A DNA stretch of 64,000 nt from Saccharothrix deserti (GTDB taxonomy: Bacteria > Actinomycetota > Actinomycetes > Mycobacteriales > Pseudonocardiaceae). The notes beneath the pieces are model-generated. The model was not told the DNA's origin. It saw only the letters and a program-made list of their open reading frames with translations, and searched no databases. A program made the position numbers and the translations under genes. The stretch lies in NCBI RefSeq assembly GCF_009769385.1, contig NZ_ML775961.1:248001-312000 (forward strand), in the 5' to 3' direction. Each line of letters opens with the position of its first letter. Position 1 is the first letter of the stretch. Shown piece after piece: positions 50,177 to 59,915 of the stretch.

Positions 50177-52894
50177 TTGGAGCGGTACGCGGCCGTCTTC
50201 GAGGCCGCCGACCCGCCACGCACGTCCACCATCGCCTTCTACCCCGACCAGGGCCCACCCGGAACGGATCTCACCGAGCCCCACGCAGGCGGCGCGCAAG
50301 GGTTGCCGGAGGGTTTCGGCGCCGACCGGCTCACCATCGCCGCCCCCGACGGCTCCCGCCGCACCGTCCCCGCCCTGCGGCTGCCCGTCGCCGACGCCAT
50401 CCCGCTGCTCAGCCGCGCCCGCCGCACCCCGGACTCCCACCCGGCCACCGCGTTCTGGGGCGCCGCCGTGGTCGTCGCGCTGCAACTCGTCTCCCGCGGC
50501 CGGGTGCGGCCCGCGGTCACCGACGGGGATTTCGACGCCTGGCTCCTCGGGCCCCTCGACGCCGCCGACCACGCCCGCGTCCGCGACCTCGCCGACGCGA
50601 TGCCCGCCCACGCACGGGCCGTGCCGCTGCCCGGACGGGAACCGCTCGAACTACCCGACGCCGAACCCCTGCTCCGGGCGTTCCTGGACGCCGTGGCCGA
50701 CACCATGCCGCGTGGCGCGGCGGCCGTGCACGCCGCGGGTGCGCCCGCGTTCGCCGCCACCGTGCCCCAACAGGTGCCGCACCTGCGCGACTGGGCCGAC
50801 CAGGGCGTCCGCATCTCGTTGCGGATCGAGGGCTTCGGCCCGTTCCGCGCCGTCGTCCAGGTCCACAGCCTCGCCGACCCCGCGCGGGTCGTGGACGCCG
50901 CCGAACTGTGGGCCGCCGCCAACCAGCGGTCCCGCGCGGACGCCATGGTGGCGCTGCGCCGTGCCGCCCGTGCCTGGGCGCCGCTGGAACGGCTGCTCGA
51001 CCAGCCGGTGCCCGACGAGGTCACCCTCCTGGACTCCGACGTGGAGCACCTGCTCGCCACCGGCGCGGTCCGCCTGGCCGGCGCGGGCGTGGACGTGCAC
51101 TGGCCGAAGGACCTGGTGCGGGACCTGACGGCGAAGGTCGTCATCGGCGAGCGCCCGAGCGACCGGCCCGCGTTCTTCGGACCCGACCAGCTCACCTCCG
51201 TGGACTGGCAGCTCGCCCTGGGCGACGACCCGCTCACCCCCGACGAGCTGGACCGGCTCGCCGAGGCCACCCGGCCCGTCGTGCGGCTGCGCGACCGCTG
51301 GACCCTGGTCGACCCCGAACTCGCCCGCCGCGCCCGGGAACGCGACCTCAAACCCGTCACCGCGATCGCCGCCCTCGGCGCCGCCCTCGCCGGCACCACC
51401 CGGATCGACGGCGTCGAGGTCCAGGTGGCCGCCACCGGGTGGCTGGACGAGCTGAAGTCCCGGCTCGCCGACCTCGACGGCGAACCCGTCGCGCAACCAC
51501 CCGCGCTGCGCGCCACCCTCCGCGACTACCAGCTGCACGGAATGCGCTGGCTGGACCGGATGACCTCACTCGGACTCGGGGCGTGCCTGGCCGACGACAT
51601 GGGCCTGGGCAAGACCATCACCCTCGTCGCGCTGCACCTGCACCGCGACGACGGACCCACCCTCGTCGTCTGCCCCGCGTCCCTGATGGGCAACTGGCAG
51701 CGCGAGATCGAGCGCTTCGCGCCCGGCGTCCCGGTCCGCCGCTTCCACGGCCCGCGCCGCGACGTCGCGCACGACGGTTTCGTGCTCACCACCTACGGCA
51801 CGATGCGCCTGGACGCCGACCGGCTCGCCGACGTTGACTGGGGCATGGTCGTCGCCGACGAGGCGCAGCACGTGAAGAACCCCGCCTCCGACACCGCGAA
51901 GGCCCTGCGCCGCATCCCCGCTCGCGCCCGTGTCGCCCTCACCGGCACCCCGGTGGAGAACACGCTGTCGGAGCTGTGGGCGATCCTCGACTGGACCACC
52001 CCCGGCCTGCTCGGCACGATGGCGCAGTTCAAAGCCCGCTGGGCCACGCCCATCGAGGCCGACCACGACCGGGAGGCCGCGGAACGGTTCGCCCGCCTCG
52101 TGCGGCCGTTCCTGCTGCGCCGCCGCAAGACCGACCCCGGCATCGCGCCCGAGCTGCCGCCGAAGACGGAGACCGACCAGCCCGTCGCGCTCACCCGCGA
52201 ACAGGCCGCGCTCTACGAGGCGGTCGTGCGGGAACTCATGGCCGAGGTCCGCGAGGCCGACGGCATCGCCCGCCGAGGCCGGATCGTCAAACTCCTCACC
52301 GGCCTCAAACAGGTGTGCAACCACCCCGCCCAGTACCTGAAGGAGTCCTCGCCGAAGCTCACCGGCCGCTCCGGCAAGCTGGAACTGCTCGACGAACTGC
52401 TCGACACGATCCTCGCCGAGGACGGCGCGGTGCTCGTGTTCACCCAGTACGTCGCCATGGCACGGCTGATCGAACGGCACCTCGCCGACCGCGGCATCCC
52501 CACCCAGCTGCTGCACGGCGGCACGCCCGTCGCCGCCCGCGAGGACATGGTGCGGCTCTTCCAGGACGGCGAGTGCCCCGTGTTCCTGCTGTCCCTCAAA
52601 GCCGCGGGCACCGGCCTCAACCTCACCCGCGCCGACCACGTCGTGCACTACGACCGGTGGTGGAACCCGGCCGTGGAGGACCAGGCCACCGACCGCGCGC
52701 ACCGCATCGGGCAGACCCGGCCCGTGCAGGTCCACAAGCTCATCGCGGAGGGCACCATCGAAGACCGCATCGCCGCGATGCTGCGCGCCAAACGCGACCT
52801 CGCCGACGCCGTCCTGGCCCGCGGCGACGCCGCGTTCACCGAACTGTCCGACGACGAACTGGGCAACCTGGTCGAACTCAGGAACGGCACATGA
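50177..52894 (+). CDS. SNF2 family DEAD/DEAH-box helicase
   Basis: The 905-residue product has an N-terminal SNF2_assoc-type region (to about residue 440) followed by the Swi2/Snf2 ATPase: ADDMGLGKTITLVAL (Walker A, about residue 475), VVADEAQHVKNP (DExQ box), ALTGTPVENTLSELW, LLSLKAAGTGLNLTRADHVV and DQATDRAHRIGQT (motif VI). It is a double-stranded DNA translocase likely used in repair or remodelling of protein-DNA complexes. The best start is a TTG at 50177, nine bases after the PadR stop; a better ribosome site (GAGGGGGAG, 50153-50161) stands some way upstream. The SWIM protein gene overlaps its end by ATGA. Confidence 0.88.
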   Translation: MERYAAVFEAADPPRTSTIAFYPDQGPPGTDLTEPHAGGAQGLPEGFGADRLTIAAPDGSRRTVPALRLPVADAIPLLSRARRTPDSHPATAFWGAAVVVALQLVSRGRVRPAVTDGDFDAWLLGPLDAADHARVRDLADAMPAHARAVPLPGREPLELPDAEPLLRAFLDAVADTMPRGAAAVHAAGAPAFAATVPQQVPHLRDWADQGVRISLRIEGFGPFRAVVQVHSLADPARVVDAAELWAAANQRSRADAMVALRRAARAWAPLERLLDQPVPDEVTLLDSDVEHLLATGAVRLAGAGVDVHWPKDLVRDLTAKVVIGERPSDRPAFFGPDQLTSVDWQLALGDDPLTPDELDRLAEATRPVVRLRDRWTLVDPELARRARERDLKPVTAIAALGAALAGTTRIDGVEVQVAATGWLDELKSRLADLDGEPVAQPPALRATLRDYQLHGMRWLDRMTSLGLGACLADDMGLGKTITLVALHLHRDDGPTLVVCPASLMGNWQREIERFAPGVPVRRFHGPRRDVAHDGFVLTTYGTMRLDADRLADVDWGMVVADEAQHVKNPASDTAKALRRIPARARVALTGTPVENTLSELWAILDWTTPGLLGTMAQFKARWATPIEADHDREAAERFARLVRPFLLRRRKTDPGIAPELPPKTETDQPVALTREQAALYEAVVRELMAEVREADGIARRGRIVKLLTGLKQVCNHPAQYLKESSPKLTGRSGKLELLDELLDTILAEDGAVLVFTQYVAMARLIERHLADRGIPTQLLHGGTPVAAREDMVRLFQDGECPVFLLSLKAAGTGLNLTRADHVVHYDRWWNPAVEDQATDRAHRIGQTRPVQVHKLIAEGTIEDRIAAMLRAKRDLADAVLARGDAAFTELSDDELGNLVELRNGT

Positions 52895-53997
52895 GCGACC
52901 GCGTCAAAGGCTTCCCGGCGTTCGGCAAGGGTGTCCGCCGCGCCGGCTCCTGGTGGGGCAAGGCGTGGCTGCAGGCCCTGGAGGACACCTCCCTCGACCA
53001 GGCGCCCCTGCGGCAGGGCCGGAAATACGCGCACGCCGGGCTCGTCGGCACCATCACCGTCAGCCCCGGCCGCCTCGCCGCCACCGTCTACGACGTCGAG
53101 GACACCTACCAGACCTCCGTGCACCTGACCCCGCTCACCGACGACGAGTGGAGCCGGTTCCTCACCCAGATCGCCGCGAAAGCCGGTCACCTGGCCGCGT
53201 TGCTCGACCGCGAGATGCCCCGCGAACTCGTCGACGCCGCCGACGACGCGGGCGTGCCGCTGCTGCCCGGCATCGGCGACCTGGACCCCGAGTGCACCTG
53301 CCCCGGCTGGGAACTGCCCTGCAAGCACGCCGCCGCGCTGTGCCACCAGGCCTCGTGGCTGCTCGACGCCGACCCGTGGGTGCTGCTGCTCCTGCGCGGC
53401 CGGGACCAGGACGAGGTCGTCGCCGGCGTCTCCGCAACCGGCGTCTCCACCGGCGTCCTCGCCACCACCGCCTACGCCGAACCCGTCCGGGACCTGCCCG
53501 ACGACCCGCCACCCGCGGACCTCGGCCCACTGCCGGAGTTCGAACCCGCACCCGGCCTGGACGTCGACGTGCTGCGGCTGCTCGTCGCCGACGCCGCCGC
53601 CAAAGCCCGCGAGGTGCTCGCCACCGGCCGGTGGCCCGCCCCCGACGACCGCCGCGACCACATCCGCATGGCCGCCACGCACCCCGCTCTGCGCGCCCGC
53701 CTCGACGCCGACCCCCGCGCCGTCCGCGCCTGGCGACAAGGCGGCCTCACCGCCCTCGACGTCCTCGAAAACCCCTGGACACCCGGCAAGACCGACAACG
53801 CCCGCGCCCGCGCGGCCTGGGACAGCGGCGAACTCCCCGAACCCACCGTCCGCCGCAACCAGTGGACGGTCCACGACAGACAACTCCGCTACGGCCCCGA
53901 CGGCCGCTGGTACCCCTACCGCGCCGCCGACGGCGACTGGTGGCCCACCGGCACCCCACACCGCGACCCCGCCGCAGCCCTCACCGACACCGACTGA
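52891..53997 (+). CDS. SWIM zinc finger domain-containing protein
   Basis: The 368-residue product has an N-terminal region typical of SWIM proteins beside SNF2 helicases (AGSWWGKAWLQALEDTSLDQ, LRQGRKYAHAG), the zinc-binding SWIM motif ECTCPGWELPCKHAAALC at about 133-150 (CxC...CxH) and a C-terminal half ending in RWYPYRAADGDWWPTG. SWIM fingers bind DNA or protein; SNF2-SWIM gene pairs are widespread in bacteria, and the two probably act in one complex. ATGA overlap with the helicase gene. Confidence 0.87.
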   Translation: MSDRVKGFPAFGKGVRRAGSWWGKAWLQALEDTSLDQAPLRQGRKYAHAGLVGTITVSPGRLAATVYDVEDTYQTSVHLTPLTDDEWSRFLTQIAAKAGHLAALLDREMPRELVDAADDAGVPLLPGIGDLDPECTCPGWELPCKHAAALCHQASWLLDADPWVLLLLRGRDQDEVVAGVSATGVSTGVLATTAYAEPVRDLPDDPPPADLGPLPEFEPAPGLDVDVLRLLVADAAAKAREVLATGRWPAPDDRRDHIRMAATHPALRARLDADPRAVRAWRQGGLTALDVLENPWTPGKTDNARARAAWDSGELPEPTVRRNQWTVHDRQLRYGPDGRWYPYRAADGDWWPTGTPHRDPAAALTDTD

Positions 53998-54128
53998 CCG
54001 CACCCACCCACTGGACCGACCTACCGGACCGCCCGTTCAAGAAGCGCCTGCCCACGCCGCCTCCACCGGCTGCCCACGCCGCCCCGAACCCACCGTGTTG
54101 CCCAACGCGACGGCGCACCGCGGCACCG

Positions 54129-55205
54129 TCATGAAACCTCTGCCGCGCCGCCGGTCCGCGCGGCGCCTTCGATCGCCGCGAGCAGCCGGTGGAGGCGCGC
54201 GGCGGTGTGGAAACCCGGGTGCGGCGGGCGTCCCTCCTCGATCGCCCGGGAGATCTCCCGGTAGAGGGCCGCGACGTTCGCGACCGGTCCGGCGGCCGGG
54301 TCGAAGGGCGTGGTCCGGTAGGCGTCCGGCACCTTCACCTGCTCGTCGTCGACACGGATGTCCCAGTCGGTCCAGTGCATGTACTTGCCCGGTTGGGTGG
54401 GGGTGATCGTCAGCGCGCCCGCGGAGCCGATCAACTTGACGAAGAACCCGTCGGGGCTTCCGTTGCCCCCGTGCACGGTGACCGACGCCGTCGCGCCGTT
54501 CCGCAGCACCCCGTGAAGCAGCACCTGGCCGGGCACCCGGTTGGCGACTGTCCGGCCGGTCCCCGCGACGGCGACCCGCTCGTGCAGTCGGGGCAGCCTC
54601 GCGGACACCTCCGCGAAGCCGCCCACCATCCGCTCCAACGTCGCCAGGAAGTGCCCGGCCATGATCGTCAAGACCGAGGTACCGCCTGCGGGATCGGTGC
54701 TCCACACGAGCTCCGGAGAGATGCTGTCGCCTCCCAGTGGGGCGCCTGAGGCAACCATGACGGCCGACTCCAACCGGCCGATCCGGTCCTCGGCGATCAG
54801 GTCCGCGACGAAACGGGCGTCGGGGGACTGGTATCCCTGCAGGCACACGGCGTGGACCACGCCGGCAGCCGTGCCCAGCTCGGCCAGTTCGTCCGCCTCG
54901 TCGGGATCGACGGTCAGCGGCCATTCCGAGAGCACGTGCTTGCGGGCGTCCAACGCGGCCCTGATCACCTTCGCGTGGTCAGGGGCCTTCACCGACACCA
55001 CGACCAGATCCACGTCGCGATGGGCGGCGAGTGCCCCTGCGTCGGCGAACGCGAGAGGGACACCGTGGGCGGCGGCTGCCTTGTCGGCGCTCGCCTGGTT
55101 GGTCGTCGCCACCGCGGTCACCTCGAACTCGGCCAGCCCCGCGAGGGCGGGCAGGTGTGACATGCCGGCCCAACCGCTCGCTCCGACGACTCCGACCCTG
55201 ATCAT
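54129..55205 (-). CDS. Gfo/Idh/MocA family oxidoreductase
   Basis: The 358-residue product has an N-terminal NAD(P)-binding Rossmann domain (RVGVVGASGWAGMSHLPALA), the EWPLTVDPDEADEL segment in place of EKP at the hinge (Lys replaced by Trp, then Pro) and a C-terminal Gfo/Idh/MocA alpha/beta domain with AGHFLATLERMVGGF, where His is the usual general acid/base position. Related proteins include galactose- and inositol-dehydrogenase-like enzymes and fungal Gal80. The loss of the hinge Lys (EKP to EWP), also seen in Gal80-like members, could mean altered or no catalysis. Substrate unknown. Confidence 0.8.
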   Translation of the reverse strand: MIRVGVVGASGWAGMSHLPALAGLAEFEVTAVATTNQASADKAAAAHGVPLAFADAGALAAHRDVDLVVVSVKAPDHAKVIRAALDARKHVLSEWPLTVDPDEADELAELGTAAGVVHAVCLQGYQSPDARFVADLIAEDRIGRLESAVMVASGAPLGGDSISPELVWSTDPAGGTSVLTIMAGHFLATLERMVGGFAEVSARLPRLHERVAVAGTGRTVANRVPGQVLLHGVLRNGATASVTVHGGNGSPDGFFVKLIGSAGALTITPTQPGKYMHWTDWDIRVDDEQVKVPDAYRTTPFDPAAGPVANVAALYREISRAIEEGRPPHPGFHTAARLHRLLAAIEGAARTGGAAEVS

Positions 55206-55452
55206 GCGAACGCCCCCCTGGATATGTACCGATTAGTTCGCACCCGTGACGAACTGCGCCAGGTCGCGGACCTCGCACTGCACTTACTGGCACCCTGGCC
55301 GGGCTGAGCACCACCAGTCCGGGACATGCGGACCGGGTACCGGCCGCCGTGAGCGTCCGGACCGGGTGGGCTCGGCGGCGTGGCGCGAGGCCGAGCGGGT
55401 CCGCCGCCACCGCCGAAGCGATGCCGCCGCGAGACCCGCGTCGAAACCCGCC

Positions 55453-55668
55453 CTAGGTGATCACGCCCGGCATCACGGCGGCCGTCCGCTTGCGGCGCAG
55501 CCACACCTTGCGCGAACCGTCCCCGAACAACAACGTCCGCGACAGCTCCCACCCGGCGAACTCCGCGTGGATCGCCAACTGCGTCGTCGCCGTGCGACGG
55601 GAGACACCGGCCGGCAACCGCAGCGGCCGGTACTCCCAGTCCCCGTCGACCACCCCTTCGCCCATCAT
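55453..55668 (-). CDS. DUF5703 family protein
   Basis: The 71-residue basic protein carries the DUF5703 signature DWEYRPLRLPAGVSRRTATT, FAGWELSRTLLFGDGSRKVW and LRRKR. These small actinobacterial proteins have no assigned function. The ATG overlaps the stop of the lipoprotein gene (ATGA), and a second ATG directly follows. The 247 bp between it and the oxidoreductase gene hold no gene that I recognise. Confidence 0.78.
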   Translation of the reverse strand: MMGEGVVDGDWEYRPLRLPAGVSRRTATTQLAIHAEFAGWELSRTLLFGDGSRKVWLRRKRTAAVMPGVIT

Positions 55669-56627
55669 CCGATCACCTGCATCCCTCGGCCGTCCCCGGA
55701 CGCGACGAACACGCGCCCGCTGCCTGGATCAACCGCCACCGAGTCCGGCTGGCGGACCGTGGCGAACCGGTGCCGCTCCACCGGCTCGGCGCCGGCGACG
55801 TCGAACGCCACGACCTCGTTGCGCTCGGTGAGCGTGATCCACACCAGGTCGCGCGCCTCGTCGTAGGCCATCCCGTACGGCGCACCCGACAACGGGTAGC
55901 GCAACCGCATGATCAACGGGCCGGTGGAGAACGCCATCAGCTCACCGCCGCGCGTGTCCACCACCAGCACCCGGCCGAACCGGTCGGCCACCGCGTTCGT
56001 CGCGCCCTCGCCCGCCCGCAACCCCTCACCCGGGCCGTCGGCCGCCGGGTCCAGGTCGAACACCGCGCTGCGCGGCCGGTCCAGCACCACCGCCGCGTCG
56101 CCCACCGCGACCAGCCGATCCGGGCTGGAGATACCGCGCACCACGTGGTCGCCCACGCTCACCTGCCGGGCGTCGCGCTGCGCCACCAGAGTCCGGCCGT
56201 CGACCCGCGCCACGTCCACCGGGCCACCGTCCACGGCGCGCTGCGAGGTCGTGCCGTCGGGACGCACGGTCACCACCACACCGGCGGGCACCACCGCCTC
56301 CACCGCGTCACCGGCGGCCACGAGCCGCTCCGCCGGACCGGGCAACGGCACCACCACCGGGTCACCGAGCACGTCCACGGGGTACAGGGCCACCGACGGG
56401 GGATCGGTCAACGCCACCGCCACCCGGCCGCCCGCGACCGCGACCGACGTCGCCCGCCCCAGCGGCACCACCCGGCCCTGCGGCGTCGCGGACTGGTCCG
56501 GCGACACGGCCGGCCGCGCCGGCTCCAGCGTCGCGACCAGCTGCAACGGGTCCCCGGGGTTCTCCTCGGTCGTACACCCCGAGACCACCACGGCCCCGGT
56601 CAGCACTACCGCCGCCAGTCGGCGCAA
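55665..56627 (-). CDS. Beta-propeller lipoprotein
   Basis: The 320-residue product has a lipoprotein signal (MRRLAAVVLTGAVVVSGC, lipobox Cys at 18) and seven-bladed YVTN/NHL-like repeats of about 40 residues (TSVAVAGGRVAVAL, RLVAAGDAVEAVVP, NAVADRFGRVLVVDTRGGEL, PYGMAYDEARDLVWITLTER, DSVAVDPGSGRVFVASGDG). It is probably a surface-exposed binding protein; an enzyme role is not evident. It is coupled by 4 bp to the DUF5703 gene, an arrangement common in Pseudonocardiales. Confidence 0.75.
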   Translation of the reverse strand: MRRLAAVVLTGAVVVSGCTTEENPGDPLQLVATLEPARPAVSPDQSATPQGRVVPLGRATSVAVAGGRVAVALTDPPSVALYPVDVLGDPVVVPLPGPAERLVAAGDAVEAVVPAGVVVTVRPDGTTSQRAVDGGPVDVARVDGRTLVAQRDARQVSVGDHVVRGISSPDRLVAVGDAAVVLDRPRSAVFDLDPAADGPGEGLRAGEGATNAVADRFGRVLVVDTRGGELMAFSTGPLIMRLRYPLSGAPYGMAYDEARDLVWITLTERNEVVAFDVAGAEPVERHRFATVRQPDSVAVDPGSGRVFVASGDGRGMQVIG

Positions 56628-56804
56628 CGTCGGACCTCCCAGTTAACCCGTTCGCTCACTGCCCTCCCAGCATCCATCACCGAACCACCATCGTCACGCA
56701 GGGGGCGGGTGTTGTCGTTGGTCTGGGAAGGTGATAGTCGCGCTCCACCCGTACCCACAGGGCCTTCTCGACGACTATCCCCGGTAGACGGGGAAGGCGG
56801 CGCG

Positions 56805-57872
56805 ATGACGGTCGAGGAGCTGCGGAATCGGCACGTGGAACTGCTGCGGGACCGGCGGGTGGTCGACCGCCTCGACCCCCGGGCCCATCCCGCCGACACC
56901 GCCGCGCGCTACCACACCTGGACCCAGGTGGCCGCCGAACCGGTGCCCGGCAGGCTCGCGCGCCTGGTCGACGTGCGCGTGCGGCCCGCCGCCTACCGGC
57001 CCGGACACCTGCACGACCAGCAACGCACCCTCGACGCCCTCCAACCCGAGGTGCTGCACCTGGCGCGCGCCGCGGGCCGGCCCGTCGACACACCGGTCTT
57101 CGCGGGCGTGTTCCCCACCGGAACCCTCGACGCGCTCAGCGTCCCCGTGCCCGGCCGCGGCATCCTCGTCCTGGTCAACACCTCGCTGCTCGACCTGCTC
57201 GGTGCTGTGTTGAAGATCATGACGGTGGCGTTGCCGAACTACGGCACACCACCCCTGCTGACCTCCGAACAGGCGTCCTACGCGCTCGCCGAGGCCGTCA
57301 ACGCCCACCTCTACGGCAACGGCGCGGTCGAGGCGCGGCGACTGCCCGAGCTGTCCGGGCAACGCCTCGCGCTGGTCGCGCTCATGGCACGCCGCGCCAC
57401 CCAGTTCGTGCTGGCCCACGAGGTCGGGCACGTGCTGGCCGGACACCTCGTCCACGCCCGCCGCATCACCGACCCCGACACACCCGTCGGCGCGCTCGAC
57501 GCCCAGTCCGTCGGCTGGCCCCGCGAACACGACGCCGACCGCCTCGCCGCCACGATCATGCTGCACACCCTCGACGACCTCGGTCCCCGCGAACTCGACG
57601 CGCACGAACCGTGCCTGGTCGGGGCGCTGCTGCTGGTGCTGTTCCTGCACGAGGTCACCGACCGGCTCACCGACGAACTCGGCCTCACCGTGCCGTTCGC
57701 GGGCAACCACCCGCCGCCCGTGCGGCGCATCCAGACCCTCGTCGAACACCTCACCGAGCGCGTCCGCACACCCCGCGCGCTCGACCTCGCCGCCGACGTC
57801 GCCAGCTGGCTGGAGGACCAGCTCACCGGCGTGCGGGAATGGTTCCGGCGCGTCGACGAAGTCCTCATCTGA
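56805..57872 (+). CDS. Zinc metallopeptidase-like protein (HEVGH motif)
   Basis: The 355-residue product has a single HExxH zinc motif, FVLAHEVGHVLAGHLVHARR (His205, Glu206, His209), and a downstream REHDADRLAA that may supply the third ligand, as in M48-like peptidases. No signal peptide is seen; LVLVNTSLLDLLGAVLKIM is a hydrophobic patch rather than a clear anchor. The substrate is unknown. The start follows GGGGAAGG. It is divergent from the lipoprotein gene; GATAGTCG (56733) and CGACTATC (56772) form a long-spaced inverted repeat in the promoter region. Confidence 0.72.
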   Translation: MTVEELRNRHVELLRDRRVVDRLDPRAHPADTAARYHTWTQVAAEPVPGRLARLVDVRVRPAAYRPGHLHDQQRTLDALQPEVLHLARAAGRPVDTPVFAGVFPTGTLDALSVPVPGRGILVLVNTSLLDLLGAVLKIMTVALPNYGTPPLLTSEQASYALAEAVNAHLYGNGAVEARRLPELSGQRLALVALMARRATQFVLAHEVGHVLAGHLVHARRITDPDTPVGALDAQSVGWPREHDADRLAATIMLHTLDDLGPRELDAHEPCLVGALLLVLFLHEVTDRLTDELGLTVPFAGNHPPPVRRIQTLVEHLTERVRTPRALDLAADVASWLEDQLTGVREWFRRVDEVLI

Positions 57873-57924
57873 CGACGTGCCGATCCGGCGTCGGGCGCAC
57901 CACCGGCACGCCCGACGCCGCGCC

Positions 57925-58659
57925 TCACGTCAGGCGGGTGACCTTGCCGGTGTCGAGCTGGTAGCTGGCCGCCACGACCTTCACCCCGTGCTCGGCCACC
58001 GCCGTGCGGATCGTCACCGACCGCTCCAGCATCAGCGACGCCACCCGCTTGGCCTGGTTGTCCACCGCCGTCGCCAGGAACCGCGCCTCGTCGGTGTCCG
58101 GCGGCGTGGACAGCACGGCCGGCTCGATCGACCGGACCAGCGTGCTCACGTCACCCGACACCTCCGCCCGGCCCCGCACCACGTCGACCGTCGCCGACAC
58201 CGCGCCGCACTTCGCGTGGCCCAGCACGACCACCAGCGGCACGCCCAGGTGCTCCAGCGCGTACTCGACGCTGCCCAGCACGCTGTTGTCCAGCACCTCG
58301 CCCGCCACGCGGATGGTGAACAGGTCGCCCAGACCCTCGTCGAACACCAACTCCGGCGGCACCCGCGAATCCGCGCACCCGAGGATCACCGCGAACGGGT
58401 GCTGGCCCTCGACCAGCGACTCCCGCCAGTTCAGCGATTCGTGGGGATGGGTCTGGTGACCCGAGACGAACCGCTGGTTGCCCTCCGCGAGCATGCGCCA
58501 GGCGCCTTCCGCGTCGAGGGAGGTGGCCCCCGGGATCGAGGATCCCGTCCGGGCCGATGCGGGCGCCCCGGCGGCCATCAAGGTCGCCGCGGTCCCAGCC
58601 GTGATGCCGAACAACCGACGCCGCGTCACCGCGGTCGGCTCACCACTCGATTCACGCAC
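57925..58659 (-). CDS. Tat-exported beta-carbonic anhydrase
   Basis: The 244-residue product has a twin-arginine signal (VTRRRLFGITAGTAATLMAA) followed by a beta-class carbonic anhydrase domain. GNQRFVSGH comes first, then ILGCADSRVPPE with the zinc Cys95 and the Asp97-Arg99 dyad, then LGHAKCGAV with His148 and Cys151. It would interconvert CO2 and bicarbonate outside the membrane. Exported beta-carbonic anhydrases with Tat signals occur in several actinomycetes. Confidence 0.92.
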   Translation of the reverse strand: MRESSGEPTAVTRRRLFGITAGTAATLMAAGAPASARTGSSIPGATSLDAEGAWRMLAEGNQRFVSGHQTHPHESLNWRESLVEGQHPFAVILGCADSRVPPELVFDEGLGDLFTIRVAGEVLDNSVLGSVEYALEHLGVPLVVVLGHAKCGAVSATVDVVRGRAEVSGDVSTLVRSIEPAVLSTPPDTDEARFLATAVDNQAKRVASLMLERSVTIRTAVAEHGVKVVAASYQLDTGKVTRLT

Positions 58660-58796
58660 GGGGCGAAAGTAGCCCCCGTTCGACCCAATCGGTGACTTGG
58701 GGTCACAAAAGTCACAGATTCAATCACCGAAAGTGACAATCAGCCCAACTGAGGCTTTCGCGCCCAAACCCGACCGTTTCGGACACGACGCCCGAA

Positions 58797-59762
58797 TCAG
58801 ACCAGCGGCCGTTCCGGGTAGCCGAACTCGACCGCGCTCACGTCGTCCAACGCCGCCCGGATCGCCGGCGGCAACGTCAACTCCTCCGCCGCCAACGACC
58901 CCAGCAGCTGCCCGGTGTCCCGCGCGCCCACCACCGGCGCCACCACACCCGGCCGGTCCCGCACCCACGCCAGCGCCACGCACAGCGCGTTCGTGCCCAG
59001 CCCGTCCGCCGCCGTCGCCACCGCCTGCACGATCCGCGCCGCCCGCTCCGTGCGGTGCTGCTCCACGTACCCGGCGAAGTGCGCCGACGCGCCCCGCGAA
59101 TCCGACGGCGTGCCGTTACGGTACTTGCCCGTCAGCACACCCCGGCCCAGCGGCGCCCACGGCAGCAGCCCGATCCCGTGGTGGTCCGCCGCCGGCACCA
59201 CCTCGCGCTCCACGCCCCGCTCCAGCAGCGAGTACTCCACCTGCGTCGACACCAGCGGTGTGTGCCCAGGCAGCGCCGCCGCCGTGCCCAACTGCCAGCC
59301 CGAGTAGTTCGACACCCCCGCGTACCGGACCCGGCCCGACGCCACCGCCGTGTCCAACGCCGACAGCGTCTCCTCCAACGGCACGCTCGCGTCCCACGCG
59401 TGCAGCTGCCACAGGTCGATGTGCTCCACGCCCAACCGGCGCAGCGACCCGTCCAGCGCGTGCAGCAGCGCGCCCCGTGACGCACCGCCGCCGAACGGGC
59501 CGTCGTTGCGCCGCGCCACCGCCTTCGTCGCGATCACGAGCTCCTCGCGCGGCACCACCTCGCCCAGCAGGCCGCCCAGGATCCGCTCGCTCTCGCCCTC
59601 CACGTACACGTCGGCGGTGTCCACCAGCGTGCCGCCCGCCTCGGTGAACGCCAGCAGCTGGGTGGCCGCCTCGTCCGCGTCGGTGTCCCTGCCCCAGGTC
59701 ATCGTGCCCAGGGCCATCCGGGAGACCCGCAGTCCGCTGCGCCCGAGGTATCGCTGTTCCAC
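58797..59762 (-). CDS. Aldo/keto reductase
   Basis: The 321-residue product is a full-length AKR barrel. Its catalytic residues are visible: Asp and Tyr in LVDTADVYVEGESE, Lys in VIATKAVARRND and His in LWQLHAWDASVPLEE. The NADPH-binding end GVVAPVVGARDTGQLLGSLA is also present. The GTG at 59762 gives the usual short N-terminus (VEQRYLGRSGLRVSRMALG). It is divergent from the F420/LLM oxidoreductase gene. The physiological substrate cannot be told. Confidence 0.88.
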   Translation of the reverse strand: MEQRYLGRSGLRVSRMALGTMTWGRDTDADEAATQLLAFTEAGGTLVDTADVYVEGESERILGGLLGEVVPREELVIATKAVARRNDGPFGGGASRGALLHALDGSLRRLGVEHIDLWQLHAWDASVPLEETLSALDTAVASGRVRYAGVSNYSGWQLGTAAALPGHTPLVSTQVEYSLLERGVEREVVPAADHHGIGLLPWAPLGRGVLTGKYRNGTPSDSRGASAHFAGYVEQHRTERAARIVQAVATAADGLGTNALCVALAWVRDRPGVVAPVVGARDTGQLLGSLAAEELTLPPAIRAALDDVSAVEFGYPERPLV

Positions 59763-59915
59763 GCCGGGGAGCCTAAAGGCTGATCGACTTCCAGGTGGGC
59801 CGTGGCACGCACCTGTCAAGGGCGAATCTCACCCCGATCGGGGACCGCACGCCCAGGACGCCTTGGCGGACCCCGCCCTGGCGGACCAGGTTACCGACGG
59901 GTAGGGTCCCGGTCC

